This document shows, piece after piece, positions 38,207 through 49,250 of a DNA stretch of 64,000 nt (positions are counted from its first letter, which is position 1; each line of letters begins with the position of its first letter). The notes beneath the pieces were generated by a model, which did not search any database, was not told where the DNA came from, and saw only the letters and a list, made by a program, of their open reading frames with translations. Where the stretch lies: positions 34,711-98,710 of the forward strand of contig WHTW01000007.1 in the NCBI GenBank assembly GCA_009377525.1. The letters are read 5' to 3'. The stretch comes from Rhodospirillales bacterium (GTDB taxonomy: Bacteria; Pseudomonadota; Alphaproteobacteria; Reyranellales; Reyranellaceae). The translations under genes were made by a program, and so were the position numbers.

Positions 38207-41200
38207 ATGAACCCGTCGCGGATCTTCATCGAACGCCCCGTCGCGACCTCGCTGCTGATGGTGGCGATCATGCTGGTGGGCGCGATCGCCTATCGGTTCC
38301 TGCCGCTCTCCGCCCTGCCGCAGGTCGACTACCCGACCATCCGCGTGCTGACGCTCTATCCCGGCGCCAGCCCGGAGGTCATGACCTCGTCGATTACCGC
38401 ACCGCTGGAGAGGCAGTTCGGCCAGATGCCGGGCCTGAACCAGATGACGTCGACGAGCTCGGCCGGCGCCTCGTCGATCATCCTGCAGTTCGACCTCAAG
38501 CTCGCCCTCGATGTCGCCGAGCAACAGGTGCAGGCCGCCATCAATGCGGCGAGCAACCTGCTGCCGTCGGACCTGCCCGGGCCGCCGGTCTACGCCAAGA
38601 TCAACCCCGCCGATGCGCCGGTGCTCACACTTGCGGTCACCTCGAAGACCGAGCCGCTGACCAAGGTGCACGATCTGGTCGACACGCGGCTCGCCCAGAA
38701 GATCGCCCAGCTTCCCGGCGTCGGCCTGGTCAGTCTGGAAGGCGGCCAGAAGCCCGGTGTGCGCGTCCGCGCCAATCCGACGGCGCTCGCGGCCTACGGG
38801 CTGAACATCGACGACCTGCGCACCACCATCGCCAACGCCAACGTCAATACGCCCAAGGGCAACTTCGACGGCCCGGCGCGGGCCTACACCATCAACGCCA
38901 ACGACCAGATCACCGATCCCAAGCTGTTCCGCGACGTCGTCGTGGCCTACCGCAACGGTGCGCCGGTGCGGCTCTCGGACGTAGCCACGGTCGAGGAGGG
39001 GCAGGAGAACAACCGGCTGGCCGCCTGGATGAACGACACCCAGGCGGTGATCGTGAACGTCCGCCGCCAGCCCGGCGCCAACGTCATCGAGGTGGTCGAC
39101 CGCATCAAGAACCTGCTGCCGCAGCTGCGCGAGACCCTGCCGCGCTCGCTCGACGTCACCGTGCTGACCGACCGCACCATCACCATCCGCGCTTCGGTGC
39201 GCGACGTGCAGATCGAGCTCAGCTTCGCGGTGATCCTTGTCGTCGCCGTGATCTTCCTGTTCCTCGGCGACTGGCGCGCCACGCTCATTCCCAGCCTGTC
39301 GGTGCCCTTGTCGTTGGTCGGCACGCTCGCCGTGATGTATCTCGCGGGCTTCAGCCTCAACAATCTCTCGATCATGGCGCTCACCATCGCCACCGGCTTC
39401 GTGGTCGACGACGCCATCGTCATGATCGAGAACATCGCCCGCTACATCGAGCGTGGCGACGATCCCAAGGAGGCCTCGCTGCGCGGGTCGCGGCAGATCG
39501 CCTTCACCGTGGTATCGCTCACTGTCTCGCTGATCGCCGTGCTGATCCCGCTGCTGTTCATGAGCGATGTCGTCGGCCGCCTGTTCAGCGAGTTCGCCGT
39601 GACGCTCTCGGTCACCATCCTGATCTCGGCAGTGGTGTCGCTGACCCTGGTGCCGATGATGTGCGCCCAGCTCCTGCGCCAGCGGCCCCAACAAGCAACG
39701 GGGCGCGCCACGGGCCACCACGCCGAGACCGAAGCGCTGGGCGCGCGCTGGTTCGGCCGCATGATCGACATGTACGACCGGATGCTGGTCGTGGTGTTCC
39801 GCCACCAGCCGCTGACCCTGCTGGTCGCGATCGGCACCGTCGTGCTGACCGTCCTGCTCTATATCGTGATCCCCAAGGGCTTCTTCCCGGTGCAGGACAC
39901 CGGCCTGATCCAGGCCGTGACCGAGGCGCCGCAATCGGTGTCGTTCGAGGCGATGAGCCAGCGCCAGCGCGCGCTTGCCGAAGCGATCCTGGAGGATCCC
40001 GATGTCGAGAGCCTCAGCTCCTTCGTCGGCGTCGACGGCACCAACGCGACCCTCAATTCGGGCCGCATGCTGATCAACCTCAAGCCGCGCAGCGAGCGCA
40101 GCCTCAACGCCAGCCAGATCATCCGCCGCCTGCAGAGCGAAACCGCCAAGGTGCAAGGAATCTCGCTCTACATGCAGCCGGCGCAGGACCTCACCATCGA
40201 TTCGACGATCAGCCGCACGCAGTATCAGTTCGTCCTGCAGAGCCCCAGGCCCGAGGACTTCGACGTCTGGGTCCCCCGGCTGGTGGACCGCCTGCAGCGA
40301 CTGCCCGAGATCGTCGACGTCACCAGCGACCTGCAGGCCAAGGGCCTGTCGCTGTTCATCAAGATCGACCGCGACGCCGCGGCCCGCTTCGGCATCACCG
40401 CCGCCTCGATCAATAACGTGCTGTATGACGCCTTCGGCCAGCGCATCGTCTCGACGGTCTACACCCAGTCCAACCAGTACCGCGTGATCTACGAGGTCGA
40501 GCCGTCGATGGGCCGGTCGATCGATTCGCTGTCGAACCTCTACCTGCCGGGCGCGGGCGGCAAGCAGGTGCCGATGTCGTCGATCGCCACCTTCGAGGAG
40601 CGGGCGGCGCCCTTGCGCCAGGACAGGCTGGGCCAGTTCCCGGCCACCACTGTCTCCTTCAATCTGGCACCTGGCTATGCGTTGGGTCAGGCGGTCGACG
40701 CCATCCAGGCCGCGCAGCGTGAGATCGGCATGCCGCTGTCGATCACCACCCACTTCCAGGGCGCGGCGCTCGCCTTCCAGAAGTCGCTCGACAGCCAGCT
40801 TCTCCTGATCCTGGCGGCCATCGTCACGGTCTACATCGTGCTGGGCGTGCTCTACGAGAGCTACATCCATCCCATCACGATCCTGTCGACCCTGCCGTCG
40901 GCCGGTATCGGCGCGCTGCTGGCGCTGATGATGGCGGGCTCCGCTCTCAGCGTCGTCGCCATCATCGGCATCGTGCTGTTGATCGGCATCGTCAAGAAGA
41001 ACGCCATCATGATGATCGACTTCGCGCTGGACGCGGAGCGCAACGAGGGCAAGTCGCCGCGCGAAGCCATCCACCAGGCCTGCCTGCTGCGCTTCCGGCC
41101 GATCCTCATGACGACAATGGCCGCCCTGGTCGGCGCCCTGCCCTTGATGCTGGGCAGCGGCACGGGCTCGGAGCTGCGCTCGCCGCTCGGCATCACCATC

Positions 41201-41365
41201 GTCGGCGGCCTGATCGTCAGTCAGGTGCTGACGCTCTTCACCACGCCGGTGATCTATCTCTACTTCGATCGCCTGGGCCGGCGCCTGCGCGGCCTGCCGA
41301 CCGACGCACCGCTGCATCCGGCGCCGCCGACGGTCGGCGGTGCCGGTGAGAGGCCGTTGACATGA
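38207..41365 (+). CDS. mdtB: RND efflux transporter (MdtB-like)
   Basis: 1052 residues. It opens [21 protein letters not shown] and has 12 membrane segments in two repeats. The proton-relay region [28 protein letters not shown] (in pieces) lies in TM4, and [15 protein letters not shown] in TM10. The length matches MdtB. It overlaps the next gene by 4 bp (ATGA). MdtB and MdtC form mixed trimers in E. coli. Confidence 0.93.
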   Translation: MNPSRIFIERPVATSLLMVAIMLVGAIAYRFLPLSALPQVDYPTIRVLTLYPGASPEVMTSSITAPLERQFGQMPGLNQMTSTSSAGASSIILQFDLKLALDVAEQQVQAAINAASNLLPSDLPGPPVYAKINPADAPVLTLAVTSKTEPLTKVHDLVDTRLAQKIAQLPGVGLVSLEGGQKPGVRVRANPTALAAYGLNIDDLRTTIANANVNTPKGNFDGPARAYTINANDQITDPKLFRDVVVAYRNGAPVRLSDVATVEEGQENNRLAAWMNDTQAVIVNVRRQPGANVIEVVDRIKNLLPQLRETLPRSLDVTVLTDRTITIRASVRDVQIELSFAVILVVAVIFLFLGDWRATLIPSLSVPLSLVGTLAVMYLAGFSLNNLSIMALTIATGFVVDDAIVMIENIARYIERGDDPKEASLRGSRQIAFTVVSLTVSLIAVLIPLLFMSDVVGRLFSEFAVTLSVTILISAVVSLTLVPMMCAQLLRQRPQQATGRATGHHAETEALGARWFGRMIDMYDRMLVVVFRHQPLTLLVAIGTVVLTVLLYIVIPKGFFPVQDTGLIQAVTEAPQSVSFEAMSQRQRALAEAILEDPDVESLSSFVGVDGTNATLNSGRMLINLKPRSERSLNASQIIRRLQSETAKVQGISLYMQPAQDLTIDSTISRTQYQFVLQSPRPEDFDVWVPRLVDRLQRLPEIVDVTSDLQAKGLSLFIKIDRDAAARFGITAASINNVLYDAFGQRIVSTVYTQSNQYRVIYEVEPSMGRSIDSLSNLYLPGAGGKQVPMSSIATFEERAAPLRQDRLGQFPATTVSFNLAPGYALGQAVDAIQAAQREIGMPLSITTHFQGAALAFQKSLDSQLLLILAAIVTVYIVLGVLYESYIHPITILSTLPSAGIGALLALMMAGSALSVVAIIGIVLLIGIVKKNAIMMIDFALDAERNEGKSPREAIHQACLLRFRPILMTTMAALVGALPLMLGSGTGSELRSPLGITIVGGLIVSQVLTLFTTPVIYLYFDRLGRRLRGLPTDAPLHPAPPTVGGAGERPLT

Positions 41366-44300
41366 ACCTGTCGGCGCCCTTCATCGCGCGGCCGGTCGCC
41401 ACGACCCTGCTGACGATCGGTCTGGCGCTCGCTGGCATGGTGGCGTTCCTGAAGCTGCCGGTGTCGCCTCTGCCCAAGGTCGAGTTCCCGACGATCGTGG
41501 TCTATGCCGGCCTGCCCGGTGCCTCGCCGGAGACCGTGGCCACCAGCCTGACCACGCCGCTCGAACGGGCGCTCGGCGCCATCGCCGGCGTGACCGAGAT
41601 CACCTCGCAGAGTACCGTCGGCAACGCTCGCATCATCCTGCAATTCGACCTGTCGCGCAGCATCGACGGCGCGGCGCGCGACGTGCAGGCGGCGATCAAC
41701 GCCGCCCGCATGGAGATGCCGAGCGACCTGCCGCGCAACCCGCAATACCGCAAGATCAATCCGGCCGCCGCGCCGGCCGTGGTGCTGGCCGTCACCTCGG
41801 ACATAATCGGCCAGGGCCGCCTGTTCGATGCCGCGTCCAACATCCTGCAGCAGAAGCTGAGCCAGGTGAGCGGCGTCGGCCAGGTCGTCCTGGGCGGCAG
41901 CTCGCTGCCGGCGGTGCGCGCCGAGATCAACCCCACGGCGCTGTCGAAATACCAGATCGGCCTGGAGAGTGTGCGCGCAGCACTGGCCGCCGCCAACGCC
42001 AACTCGCCGAAGGGCGCGCTCGAGGTCGGCGACCGGCGCTACCAGATCTACTCCAACGACCAGGCGCGCACGGCAGCCGAGTACCGGCCGCTGATCATCG
42101 CCTGGCGCAATGGCGCGCCGGTGCGGCTGCAGGACGTTGCCGAGGTCATCGACGCCACCGAGAACATCCGCAACGAAGGCCAAGCCAATGGCAAGCGCTC
42201 GGTGCTGGTGATCATCTATCTGCAGCCCAACGCCAACGTCATCGAGACCGTCGACGACATCAAGGCGCTGCTGCCCGAGTTGCAGGCCGCCCTGCCCAAC
42301 GACGTCGACCTGCAGATGGTGGCCGACCGCACCGTCACCATCCGTGCCTCCTTGAAGGAGGTCGAGCAGGCCCTGCTGATCAGCATCGTCCTGGTCGTGC
42401 TGGTGACCTTCGCCTTCCTGCGCTCGGTCCGAGCAGGCTTCGTGGCGGCGGTGGCCGTGCCGGTGTCCCTGATCGCGACCTTCGGGGGCATGTATCTGCT
42501 GGGCTACAGCATCAACAACTTGTCGCTGATGGCCATGGCGATCGCCGCGGGCTTCGTGGTCGACGACGCCATCATCGTGCTGGAGAACGTCTCGCGCCAT
42601 ATCGAGGCCGGCATGGGCCGCATCGATGCTGCCCTGCAGGGCGCCCGTGAGGTCGGCTTCACCGTGGTGTCGATGAGCCTGTCGCTGATCGCGGTGTTCA
42701 TCCCGATCCTGCTGATGGGCGGCGTCGTCGGCCGCCTGTTCCGCGAGTTCGCGATCACGCTTTCGATCGCCATCCTGATCTCGATGGTGGTGTCGCTCAC
42801 CACGACGCCCATGATGTGTGCCTATGTGCTGCGCGCGCACAGCGACCGCCGGCCGGGCCGCTTCTTCCGCTGGAACGAGCGCGGCTTCGGCACCCTGCAG
42901 CGCTGGTACGGCAACAGCCTGCGCCTGGTGCTGCGCCATCCGTTGCTCACCATGCTGGTCTTTCTGGCGACGGTGATGCTCAACATCCATCTTTACGTCA
43001 CCATCCCCAAGGGCTTCTTCCCGCAGCAGGACACCGGCCGCATCGTCGGCGGCATCCGCGGCGACCAGAGCATCTCCTTCCAGGCGATGCGCCGGAAGTT
43101 CCGGCAGTTCATCCAGATCATCCGCGAGGATCCGGCGGTCGAAAGCGTGGCGGGCTTCACCGGCGGCCACTCGACCAACTCAGGCTTCGTTTTCGCGACC
43201 CTGAAGCCGCTCAGCGAGCGCAAGATCTCGGCCGACCAGGTGATCGCGCGATTGCGGCCCAAGCTCGCCCAGGTGCCGGGCGCCAATCTCTTCCTGGCGG
43301 CGGTGCAGGACATCCGCGTCGGCGGTCGCCAGAGCAACGCCCAGTACCAGTTCACCCTGCAGGCCGATTCGCTGCCCGATCTCTACCAATGGGCGCCCAA
43401 GCTCGTCGAGGCGCTGCGCCAGGACCAGTCGGTCATTGCCGACGTCGATTCCGACCAGCAGCAGCGCGGCCTGCAGGTCAACCTCACCATCGACCGCGAC
43501 GCGGCGGCGCGGCTCGGCGTGTCGACGCGCGCGATCTCCTCGACGCTGTATGACGCTTTCGGCCAGCGCCAAGTGTCGACCATCTACAACGCGCTGAACC
43601 AGTACCACGTCGTCATGGAGGTGGCGCCCGAGTACTGGGAGAACCCCGAGCGGCTGAAGGACATCTATGTCTCGACGACCGGTGGCGCGATCAGCGGCGC
43701 CCAGGCGACCGGTGCCGTCGTGTCGACCGCGCCGGTCGCCGCCGGCGCTGTCGATCCCGCGACCGCGGTACGCAACCAGCGCACCAACCAGATCGCCGTC
43801 TCAGGCCGCGGCTCGGCCTCGACCGGGGCGGCCGTCAGCACCACGCCCGAGACCATGATCCCGCTGTCGCAGCTCACCAAGTACGAGTTCGGCACCACGC
43901 CGCTCGCCGTCAACCACCAGGGCCTGTTCGTCGCCAGCACGATCTCTTTCAACCTGGTGCCGGGCAAGACGCTCTCCGACGCGGTCGCCTACCTGAACAC
44001 CACCATGCACGAGATCGGCCTGCCCTCGACCGTGCACGGCTCGTTCCAGGGCACGGCGCGCGCCTTCCAGCAGAACCTCGGCAACCAGCTCCTGCTGGTG
44101 CTGGCCGCACTTGCCGCCGTCTACATCGTCCTCGGCATCCTCTACGAGAGCTACATTCACCCGATCACGATCCTGTCGACCCTGCCGTCGGCCGGCGTCG
44201 GCGCGCTGCTGGCGCTCAAGATCACCAACGTGGAATTCAGCATCATCGCGATGATCGGCGTGCTGCTGCTGATCGGCATCGTCAAGAAGAACGCCATCAT

Positions 44301-44637
44301 GATGATCGACGTGGCGCTGGAGCGCGAACGCAACGAAGGACTCGATCCCGCCGAGGCGATCCATCAGGCCGCCGTTCTGCGCTTCCGACCCATCCTGATG
44401 ACCACCATGGCCGCGATCCTGGGCGCCTTGCCACTTGCCATCGGCTTCGGCGACGGCGCGGAGTTGCGCCAACCGCTCGGCATCTCGATCATCGGCGGCC
44501 TGTTCGTCAGCCAGATCCTCACGCTCTATACGACGCCGGTGATCTACCTCTATCTCGACCGCTTCCGCCGGCGCGACCGCGATCGCCCCAGCCGCGTCGC
44601 CCGTGCTATGGGAATGCCGGGTTCGGCAACAGCATGA
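41362..44637 (+). CDS. mdtC: RND efflux transporter (MdtC-like)
   Basis: 1091 residues, about 60 more than usual. [24 protein letters not shown] opens it, [25 protein letters not shown] is TM4 and [18 protein letters not shown]10. The extra length is an Ala/Thr/Ser-rich insert at residues 774-831, just after DIYVSTT in the porter domain. The partner MdtB has only a short loop there. It overlaps both neighbours by 4 bp. Confidence 0.93.
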   Translation: MNLSAPFIARPVATTLLTIGLALAGMVAFLKLPVSPLPKVEFPTIVVYAGLPGASPETVATSLTTPLERALGAIAGVTEITSQSTVGNARIILQFDLSRSIDGAARDVQAAINAARMEMPSDLPRNPQYRKINPAAAPAVVLAVTSDIIGQGRLFDAASNILQQKLSQVSGVGQVVLGGSSLPAVRAEINPTALSKYQIGLESVRAALAAANANSPKGALEVGDRRYQIYSNDQARTAAEYRPLIIAWRNGAPVRLQDVAEVIDATENIRNEGQANGKRSVLVIIYLQPNANVIETVDDIKALLPELQAALPNDVDLQMVADRTVTIRASLKEVEQALLISIVLVVLVTFAFLRSVRAGFVAAVAVPVSLIATFGGMYLLGYSINNLSLMAMAIAAGFVVDDAIIVLENVSRHIEAGMGRIDAALQGAREVGFTVVSMSLSLIAVFIPILLMGGVVGRLFREFAITLSIAILISMVVSLTTTPMMCAYVLRAHSDRRPGRFFRWNERGFGTLQRWYGNSLRLVLRHPLLTMLVFLATVMLNIHLYVTIPKGFFPQQDTGRIVGGIRGDQSISFQAMRRKFRQFIQIIREDPAVESVAGFTGGHSTNSGFVFATLKPLSERKISADQVIARLRPKLAQVPGANLFLAAVQDIRVGGRQSNAQYQFTLQADSLPDLYQWAPKLVEALRQDQSVIADVDSDQQQRGLQVNLTIDRDAAARLGVSTRAISSTLYDAFGQRQVSTIYNALNQYHVVMEVAPEYWENPERLKDIYVSTTGGAISGAQATGAVVSTAPVAAGAVDPATAVRNQRTNQIAVSGRGSASTGAAVSTTPETMIPLSQLTKYEFGTTPLAVNHQGLFVASTISFNLVPGKTLSDAVAYLNTTMHEIGLPSTVHGSFQGTARAFQQNLGNQLLLVLAALAAVYIVLGILYESYIHPITILSTLPSAGVGALLALKITNVEFSIIAMIGVLLLIGIVKKNAIMMIDVALERERNEGLDPAEAIHQAAVLRFRPILMTTMAAILGALPLAIGFGDGAELRQPLGISIIGGLFVSQILTLYTTPVIYLYLDRFRRRDRDRPSRVARAMGMPGSATA

Positions 44638-46193
44638 TGTCATTGCGTTACGTTCCGGCGCTCGCTGCTGTCCTTGCGGCCGGCGGCTGCATGGTCGGTC
44701 CCGACTACAAGCGGCCGCCACCCGCCGACCCGCCCTCGCTCGCCTTCAAGGAGACGACGGGGCCGGTGGTCGGCGCGGCCGCGAGCTTCCAGCCGGCCAT
44801 GCCGCGCGATGCCATCGATCGCGGCCCGTGGTGGTCGATGTACGACGATCCGACGCTCGACCGGCTGGCGGCGCAGATCGACATCTCCAACCAGACCCTG
44901 ATCCAGGCCGAGGCGGCCTATCGCCAGGCGCGCGCGCTGGTGCGCCAGGATGCGTCCGGCCTTTATCCCACGGTCACGGGCAGCGCTGGCTACACCCAGA
45001 GCGGCAGCGGCAGTGGCAGCAGCCGTGCCGTCCAGGGCACTGTTGTCAATGCGAGCCAAGGCAGCGTCGGCCAGTACGCTGCGGGGCCTGGTCTCACCTG
45101 GGAGATCGACCTGTGGGGCCGCATCCGCCGCCAGGTCGAGAGCGATTCGGCGGCGGCGCAGGCGAGTGCTGCGGACCTCGCCAATGCGCGGCTGTCGGCG
45201 CAGGCCAACATGGCGATCAACTACTTCTCCATGCGCATCTCCGAGCAGCGCATGAGGGTCTACCAGGCGTCGGTGGCCGCCTACACGCGCTCGGTCGAGA
45301 TCGTCCAGAACCAGCTCGATGCCGGCATCGTCAGCCGCGTCGACCTCGCCCAGGCGCAGACCCAGCTCGAGCAGACGCGCGCCCAACTGGTCGCCGAGAA
45401 CATCACACGCGCCACGTTCGAGCATGCCGTCGCCGTGCTGGCCGGCAAGGCGCCGTCCGAGCTCAGCGTCGAGCCCGGGCCGGTACCGCCGGAGATGCCG
45501 ACCGTCGAGCCCGGGATCCCCTCGACCCTTCTGGAACGGCGGCCCGACATCGCCTCGGCCGAGCGCCAGATGGCGGCGGCCAATGCTCAGATCGGCGTCG
45601 CCCAGGCGGCCTACTATCCCAACATCTCGCTCGCCAGCACGGTCACCCTGATCGGCAGCAGCCTGAATGCGCTGCTCACCCTCAGCAACGCTGTGTGGTC
45701 GGTCGGCCCCCAGTTGGCGGCGACGCTGATCGATGGCGGCGCGCTCAAGGCCCAAGTCGAAGGGGCGCGGGCGCGCTACGACGCCCAGGTCGCGCTCTAT
45801 CGCCAGACCATCCTGGTGGCGTTCCAGCAGGTCGAGGATGCGCTGGTGCAGCAGCGCGTGCTCGAGCAGCAGGAGCGGGTGCAGCGCGCCGCCGTCGCCG
45901 CCGCCCGCGACGCCGAGCGGCTGTCGCTCAACCAGTACCGGCTCGGCACCGTGCCCTACACGACGGTGGTGCAGACCCAGACCGCGGCGCTGTCGGCCGA
46001 GCAGACCCTGCTGACGATCCGCCTCAATCGGCTGACGGCCAGCGCCAACCTGGTGCTGGCGCTGGGCGGCGGCTGGCGCGCGAGCGACCTGCCGGCGCCC
46101 TACCCGGTCGGCGGCCTCGACCAGAAGCCGCAGCCGGCGGTGCCGACGCCGCAGAGCCTGGCGCCGGAGAAGCCGTGGTGGAGGTTCTGGTAG
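44634..46193 (+). CDS. Outer membrane efflux lipoprotein, NodT family
   Basis: 519 residues. The lipobox is AAGGC with Cys at about 20, followed by [10 protein letters not shown], the standard NodT/OprM start. Two TolC-like repeats hold [25 protein letters not shown] and [28 protein letters not shown] (in pieces), and later [13 protein letters not shown]. It completes the tripartite pump and overlaps mdtC by 4 bp (ATGA). Confidence 0.93.
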   Translation: MMSLRYVPALAAVLAAGGCMVGPDYKRPPPADPPSLAFKETTGPVVGAAASFQPAMPRDAIDRGPWWSMYDDPTLDRLAAQIDISNQTLIQAEAAYRQARALVRQDASGLYPTVTGSAGYTQSGSGSGSSRAVQGTVVNASQGSVGQYAAGPGLTWEIDLWGRIRRQVESDSAAAQASAADLANARLSAQANMAINYFSMRISEQRMRVYQASVAAYTRSVEIVQNQLDAGIVSRVDLAQAQTQLEQTRAQLVAENITRATFEHAVAVLAGKAPSELSVEPGPVPPEMPTVEPGIPSTLLERRPDIASAERQMAAANAQIGVAQAAYYPNISLASTVTLIGSSLNALLTLSNAVWSVGPQLAATLIDGGALKAQVEGARARYDAQVALYRQTILVAFQQVEDALVQQRVLEQQERVQRAAVAAARDAERLSLNQYRLGTVPYTTVVQTQTAALSAEQTLLTIRLNRLTASANLVLALGGGWRASDLPAPYPVGGLDQKPQPAVPTPQSLAPEKPWWRFW

Positions 46194-46204
46194 CGGGCCG
46201 CAGC

Positions 46205-46423
46205 CTATCTCAACGCTGCAATGAATTCGTCAACTGAAACGCCGGCCTGCTTCAGAACGCCGCTAAGCGTGCCGATCTTCAGCTCCTTGTGATCCGGTAC
46301 GACGCAGCCGGTTGACCCTCGTCGCAGGATGACGTGGCTGCCGCGCTGGCGGATAACAACGAAGCCGAGCCTTTCTAGGGCGCGAATCGCTTCCCGCCCC
46401 GAAACGCGCGGTAAGCTAGGCAT
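46205..46423 (-). CDS. hicA: HicA-type toxin (mRNA interferase)
   Basis: 72 residues with the double-stranded RNA-binding-like HicA fold. SGREAIRALERLGFVVIRQRGSHVILRR contains the catalytic His in the G-S-H motif, and VVPDHKELKIGTLSGVLKQAGVS follows. It is downstream of HicB and overlaps its stop by 8 bp, the reverse of the E. coli gene order but common elsewhere. Confidence 0.9.
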   Translation of the reverse strand: MPSLPRVSGREAIRALERLGFVVIRQRGSHVILRRGSTGCVVPDHKELKIGTLSGVLKQAGVSVDEFIAALR

Positions 46424-46628
46424 TCACGGCGACTTCGAAGGTCGTGATGATAGATCGGCCTGCAGGGACCAGGGCAAATTCCTCGAGATAAAGCTCGGTG
46501 GCCTCGCGCAAGTTGGCGAGTGCCTCCTCGATCGTCTCTCCCTGGGAGGTCGTGCCGGTCTCGGGGTTGGTCGCCGTATAACCGCCCTCCGGCGCCGGAA
46601 TGAGCACCGCCGTCAGAACCATAACCAT
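46416..46628 (-). CDS. hicB: HicB-type antitoxin
   Basis: 70 residues. LTAVLIPAPEGGYTATNPETGTTSQGETIEEALANLREATELYLEE (in pieces) is the short HicB fold. GGAGA precedes the ATG. Translated first and coupled to hicA by overlap. It is divergent from an AbrB-type gene, separated by 66 bp that must hold both promoters. Confidence 0.9.
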   Translation of the reverse strand: MVMVLTAVLIPAPEGGYTATNPETGTTSQGETIEEALANLREATELYLEEFALVPAGRSIITTFEVAVNA

Positions 46629-46694
46629 GTCTCCATGTGAACGGCTATTATGCCGCGAAACTAGCTAGATTCCCATGGCTTACGAGAGGTTGCC

Positions 46695-46988
46695 ATGAGT
46701 GTGACCGTTACGAGCAAAGGCCGGATCACCATTCCCAAGCGGGTTCGCGACTTCCTCGGAATCCAGCAGGGAAGCTTGGTCGATTTTCAACGCGGTGACG
46801 ACGGTCGAATCGTCTTAGTGAAGGTCGAGACGAAGGCCCGCGACAGTCGCGTTGCCCGGGTGCGCGGACATGCTGGAAACGGCCTGACGACCGACGAGAT
46901 CATGGCCATGGTACGCGGATCTCCTGCTGGACGGGGTGCACGTCCGCCTCGCCACCGCCGTCGTGGGCGCGCGGCTGCGGCTGGATAA
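46695..46988 (+). CDS. AbrB/SpoVT-type antitoxin-like DNA-binding protein
   Basis: 97 residues. The swapped-hairpin domain is VTVTSKGRITIPKRVRDFLGIQQGSLVDF, followed by VRGHAGNGLTTDEIMAMVRG, as in VapB-type antitoxins paired with PIN toxins. The last 25 residues are Arg/Ala/Gly-rich and look out of frame. No PIN toxin gene follows; dinB begins 27 bp later. Probably an orphan left after loss of its toxin. Confidence 0.75.
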   Translation: MSVTVTSKGRITIPKRVRDFLGIQQGSLVDFQRGDDGRIVLVKVETKARDSRVARVRGHAGNGLTTDEIMAMVRGSPAGRGARPPRHRRRGRAAAAG

Positions 46989-47014
46989 CCTTCACGGCAG
47001 GTGGTGTGTCAGGC

Positions 47015-48094
47015 ATGGCCGATCCGGAGATCCGCAAGATCATCCATATCGACATGGACGCCTTCTACGCGTCCGTGGAGCAACGCGACGATCCCGAACT
47101 GCGCGGCAAGCCTGTGGCAGTGGGCGGCCGCCAGCGCGGCGTGGTCATGGCGGCGTCCTACGAGGCACGCAAGTTCGGCGTGCGTTCGGCCATGCCGTCG
47201 GCCACCGCCAAGCGGCTCTGCGCAGAGCTTGTGTTCGTGAAGCCGCGCTTCGACGTCTATAAAGAGGTGTCGGGCCAGATCCGCGAGATCTTCCTGGAGT
47301 ACACGCCGCTCGTCGAGCCATTGTCGCTCGACGAGGCCTATCTCGACGTCACCACCAACCTCAAGAACATGCCGTTGGCGAGCGACATTGCCCGCGAGAT
47401 CCGCGCCCGCATCCTGGAGCGCACCGGCCTCACGGCCTCCGCCGGCATCTCCTACAACAAGTTTCTGGCCAAGCTCGCGTCGGACCATCGCAAGCCCAAC
47501 GGCCAGACGGTGATCCCGCCCGAGAAAGGACCGACCTTCGTCGAGGAGCTGCCGGTCGCCAGGTTCCACGGCATCGGCCCCAAGACCGCGGAGAAGATGA
47601 ATCGGCTGGGCATCCACACCGGCGCCGATCTCAGGGACCAGTCGATGGAGTTCCTGGAGCAGTATTTCGGCAAGGCCGGCACCTGGTACCACGCCATCGC
47701 CCGCGGCCAGGACGATCGCCGGGTGGTGCCCAACCGGCCGCGCAAGTCGGTCGGCTCGGAAACGACCTTCATGGAGGATCTCGGCCGGCAGGCCGAGGTC
47801 GAGCAGGGGGTGGCCTCGGTGCTGGACGATGTGTGGTCCTACTGCGAGCGCACCGGCGTGCTGGGCCGCACGGTCACGGTGAAGATCAAGTATGCCGACT
47901 TCCAGATCGTCACCCGCAGCCGCACGCTGAACGAGCCGGTGACGAGCCGCGAAGTGCTGGAGCGCACCAGCGTCGAGCTGGTGCGCTCGATCTTTCCGCT
48001 CGAGAAGCGTGTGCGCCTGCTCGGCGTCTCGCTGCACAACCTGCAGAGCCGCGGCGAGACAGTGACCGAACCGCAGATGACGCTGGAGTTCTGA
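47015..48094 (+). CDS. dinB: DNA polymerase IV (Y family)
   Basis: 359 residues. The palm carries IIHIDMDAFYASVEQRDDP and SLDEAYLDVT, which provide the Asp/Glu metal ligands. Steric finger KPVAVGGRQRGVVMAASYEARKFGVRSAM is present, and SYNKFLAKLASDHRKPNGQ follows. The little-finger domain is intact. It does error-prone lesion bypass. ATG 47015 was preferred over GTG 47006. No beta-clamp motif was checked in detail. Confidence 0.95.
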   Translation: MADPEIRKIIHIDMDAFYASVEQRDDPELRGKPVAVGGRQRGVVMAASYEARKFGVRSAMPSATAKRLCAELVFVKPRFDVYKEVSGQIREIFLEYTPLVEPLSLDEAYLDVTTNLKNMPLASDIAREIRARILERTGLTASAGISYNKFLAKLASDHRKPNGQTVIPPEKGPTFVEELPVARFHGIGPKTAEKMNRLGIHTGADLRDQSMEFLEQYFGKAGTWYHAIARGQDDRRVVPNRPRKSVGSETTFMEDLGRQAEVEQGVASVLDDVWSYCERTGVLGRTVTVKIKYADFQIVTRSRTLNEPVTSREVLERTSVELVRSIFPLEKRVRLLGVSLHNLQSRGETVTEPQMTLEF

Positions 48095-48105
48095 AGGGCC
48101 CCTGC

Positions 48106-48504
48106 TCAGGCGCGCGAATGCGCGAAGAATACTTTGCTGTCGATTCGCCAGGTGCCGTCCATCCTGATCAGCACGAAGAAGTCGGTGTAGCGGGTGCCGC
48201 GCCAATTCTCGGCCTCGAGCCGAGCCATCGCCGCAGTGCCCATGTATTCGATAGCGACGACGCGAGTTTTGATGTCGGCGGCCGGTCCACCTTTCTCGAC
48301 GACATCGCAGAATTCCTGCAGCGTCCAGTTGACCAGCTTGCCGCCATAGCTGCCGCTCACGCGCGCGTCCTCGGCGAAGGCAGACCGCAGGAGGCTCGTG
48401 TTGCCTTTTCGGGCGCCGTCGACATAGCGTTGCAGCGTGGATGCGATTGCTTCCTGAGCGGCGAAGCTTTCGGTTTCGTCGGCGAGGGTCGTCTGCGGCG
48501 GCAT
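48106..48504 (-). CDS. NTF2-like family protein (SnoaL/lumazine-binding type)
   Basis: 132 residues. It follows the NTF2-like pattern AIASTLQRYVDGARKGNTSLLRSAFAEDARVSG ... VVAIEYMGTAAMARLEAENWRG ... DFFVLIRMDGTWRIDSKVFFAH (in pieces). These small cone-shaped domains act as isomerases, dehydratases or ligand binders; no catalytic residue decides here. Convergent with dinB, divergent from the Lrp gene. Confidence 0.75.
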   Translation of the reverse strand: MPPQTTLADETESFAAQEAIASTLQRYVDGARKGNTSLLRSAFAEDARVSGSYGGKLVNWTLQEFCDVVEKGGPAADIKTRVVAIEYMGTAAMARLEAENWRGTRYTDFFVLIRMDGTWRIDSKVFFAHSRA

Positions 48505-48630
48505 TGGTATCTCCGAGGCTTGAGAGCACCGTTATCCAATGGGCCGGTGCGGCATGTCCTTGCGAAGTGGGCGCCTGGAGAATGGTGGCTTGGCATTGTA
48601 TGCTGCGAGACACCTTGATCGTGAGCATAG

Positions 48631-49122
48631 ATGCCAAAACAGGATCTCGACGCAATAGATTGTCGCATCGTTTCGGCCCTTCAGGCCGATGGCCGGCTGA
48701 GCAATGTCGAGCTGGCCGAACGCGTAGGATTGTCCCCATCGCCCTGCTTGCGGCGGGTCAATCGCCTGGAACGCGAGGGCTACATCGAAACCTATCGCGC
48801 GATGTTGGGGCGCAAGCGCGTTGGCCTGGGTCTCAGCGTCTTCGTTGGCGTGAAGATCGAAGGTCATGCCGACGAACGGGCCATCGCATTCGAGGAGGCC
48901 GTCGTGGCCTTTCCCGAAGTCATCGCCTGTCACATGATCTCCGGCGAGGCCGACTATCTCCTGGAGATCGTCGTGCCCGATCTCGACCACTATCAGCGCT
49001 TCCTGGTGCACAAGCTGCTCAGTCTGCCGATCATCCGCGAGGTGCGCAGCAATATCGCCATCCAGACGTTGAAGTCGGCGGCGCCCCTGCCCCTCGAGCA
49101 TCTCTCTCAGGCGAGCGCATGA
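48631..49122 (+). CDS. Lrp/AsnC family transcriptional regulator
   Basis: 163 residues. The N-terminal winged helix-turn-helix is AIDCRIVSALQADGRLSNVELAERVGLSPSPCLRRVNRLEREGYI (in pieces), then a RAM ligand-binding domain (GVKIEGHADERAI ... VIACHMISGEADYLLEIVVPD). It probably senses an amino acid and may control the divergent NTF2-like gene. Its stop lies 1 bp before a RIME-like element. Confidence 0.92.
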   Translation: MPKQDLDAIDCRIVSALQADGRLSNVELAERVGLSPSPCLRRVNRLEREGYIETYRAMLGRKRVGLGLSVFVGVKIEGHADERAIAFEEAVVAFPEVIACHMISGEADYLLEIVVPDLDHYQRFLVHKLLSLPIIREVRSNIAIQTLKSAAPLPLEHLSQASA

Positions 49123-49123
49123 G

Positions 49124-49250
49124 CTCGAGCATATTCCGTTCGGCTGGAATCAGCCGAACGGAATATGCCTGTTGCAGCAACTAACCCCAGTGCGCGCATT
49201 CCAGATTGATGGAGCCGCTCGCGGTTCCATCAAATCTGGAATCGCTCTAG
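49124..49250 (-). repeat. RIME-like mosaic element, copy E (inverted)
   Basis: Left end CTCGAGCATATTCCG, right end GCTCTAG at 49250. Palindrome 2 first, palindrome 1 second, as in copy B. The aldo/keto reductase stop codon (49247-49249, reverse strand) is formed by the CTAG end. Confidence 0.85.

Noticed and set aside
37796..41317. 1173-codon frame opposite mdtB
   Set aside because: Antisense of a clearly real RND transporter; His/Asp/Arg-rich composition is the mirror of its codon use.
41260..43170. 636-codon frame opposite mdtC
   Set aside because: Same reason: antisense shadow without domain signature.
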